This document shows positions 23,999-24,052 of a DNA stretch of 24,052 nucleotides, one piece after another. Within the stretch, counting starts at the first letter, position 1, and each line of letters begins with the position of its first letter. The translations under genes were made by a program, and so were the position numbers. The notes beneath the pieces were generated by a model that had not been told where the DNA came from, ran no database searches, and saw only the letters and a list, made by a program, of their open reading frames with translations. This DNA is from JAZQLP01 sp045629205. GTDB lineage: Bacteria > Bacillota > Clostridia > Oscillospirales > UBA644. Where the stretch lies: the NCBI GenBank assembly GCA_045629205.1, contig JAZQQT010000073.1, positions 1-24,052 of the forward strand, in the 5' to 3' direction.

Positions 23999-24052
23999 TT
24001 ACGCTACAGACTTGCGGTAGTAAGAATTGAAAAACTGGAATCCAGCCTTCTC
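23999..24052 (-). CDS. Group II intron-encoded protein, C-terminal fragment
   Basis: The last 17 codons and a TAA stop (23999-24001) are readable on the minus strand in one open frame, ending FFNSYYRKSVA. The frame stops 9 bases before domain V, where intron-encoded reverse transcriptases normally end. The fragment is too short to be identified by its own sequence, so the call rests on position. The rest of the gene is beyond the window. Confidence 0.6.
   Translation of the reverse strand, partial: EKAGFQFFNSYYRKSVA

Larger units (their letters stand above)
23914..24052 (-). mobile_element. Group II intron, 3' end (continues past the window)
   Basis: On the minus strand the window ends with the last part of a group II intron: the end of its protein reading frame, a domain V hairpin, and domain VI. 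In domain VI, GGGAGG pairs with CCTACCC leaving one bulged A seven bases from the 3' end, the expected branch-point position. The intron ends CCGAT, matching the 3' AY consensus, so its last base is at 23914. The 5' end and most of the protein lie outside the window. Confidence 0.88.

Noticed and set aside
1..24052. CRISPR arrays, tRNA or rRNA genes, insertion-sequence transposases
   Set aside because: None was recognised by reading: no regular repeat-spacer pattern, no tRNA-like cloverleaf seen, and no transposase motif.

Overview
The window looks like a chromosomal segment of a low-GC Gram-positive bacterium, most likely an uncultured member of the Clostridia. Supporting signs are strong GGAGG-type ribosome binding sites, consensus sigma-A promoters (TTGACA / TATAAT), lipoprotein signal peptides, AT-rich spacers, and a housekeeping set (rarA, nth, prmA, prfA, gnd) with Firmicutes-like sequences. 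No rRNA, tRNA, CRISPR array or complete mobile element was seen. The species cannot be fixed from the sequence alone.

Layout. (1) 1-1986: an ECF-type sigma factor fused to a long C-terminal part, followed by a palindrome-rich stretch that ends in the remnant 5' end of the next gene. (2) 1987-3271: a 5'-shortened hexapeptide-repeat (UDP-GlcNAc pyrophosphorylase-like) gene coupled to nagB, an amino-sugar unit. (3) 3602-8575, minus: a 1657-residue lipoprotein with full GH2 beta-galactosidase architecture and a ricin-type C-terminus, but with the catalytic residues missing. (4) 8784-9671, minus: a stand-alone E2/CAT-fold protein with a degenerate active site, behind a perfect promoter. (5) 9736-13659, minus: a UvrX-type Y-family polymerase, a frameshifted YolD-like partner, an orphan sugar-binding lipoprotein and a TRIC-type channel, arranged head to tail. 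(6) 13757-14752, minus: two zinc-ribbon membrane proteins. (7) 14877-17726, plus: rarA, nth and prmA with overlapping ends; rarA appears leaderless. (8) 17793-23887, minus: a six-gene run of prfA, a small membrane protein, a LarA-like gene, a PHP phosphoesterase, gnd and a PfkB kinase with overlaps or gaps of at most 15 bases. (9) 23914-24052, minus: the 3' end of a group II intron (end of its protein gene, domains V and VI), in sense orientation, ending 26 bases before the prfA start codon.

How the genes fit together. The window mixes DNA maintenance (UvrX, RarA, endonuclease III), translation factors (RF1, PrmA), amino-sugar catabolism (NagB) and hexonate/pentose metabolism (Gnd plus kinase). 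The most unusual items are the GH2 pseudoenzyme, the group II intron in the prfA leader, the YolD frameshift at a TA repeat, the sigma-factor fusion, and the gnd product whose cofactor pocket points to NAD rather than NADP. I did not find a clearly new multi-gene defence or mobile system.
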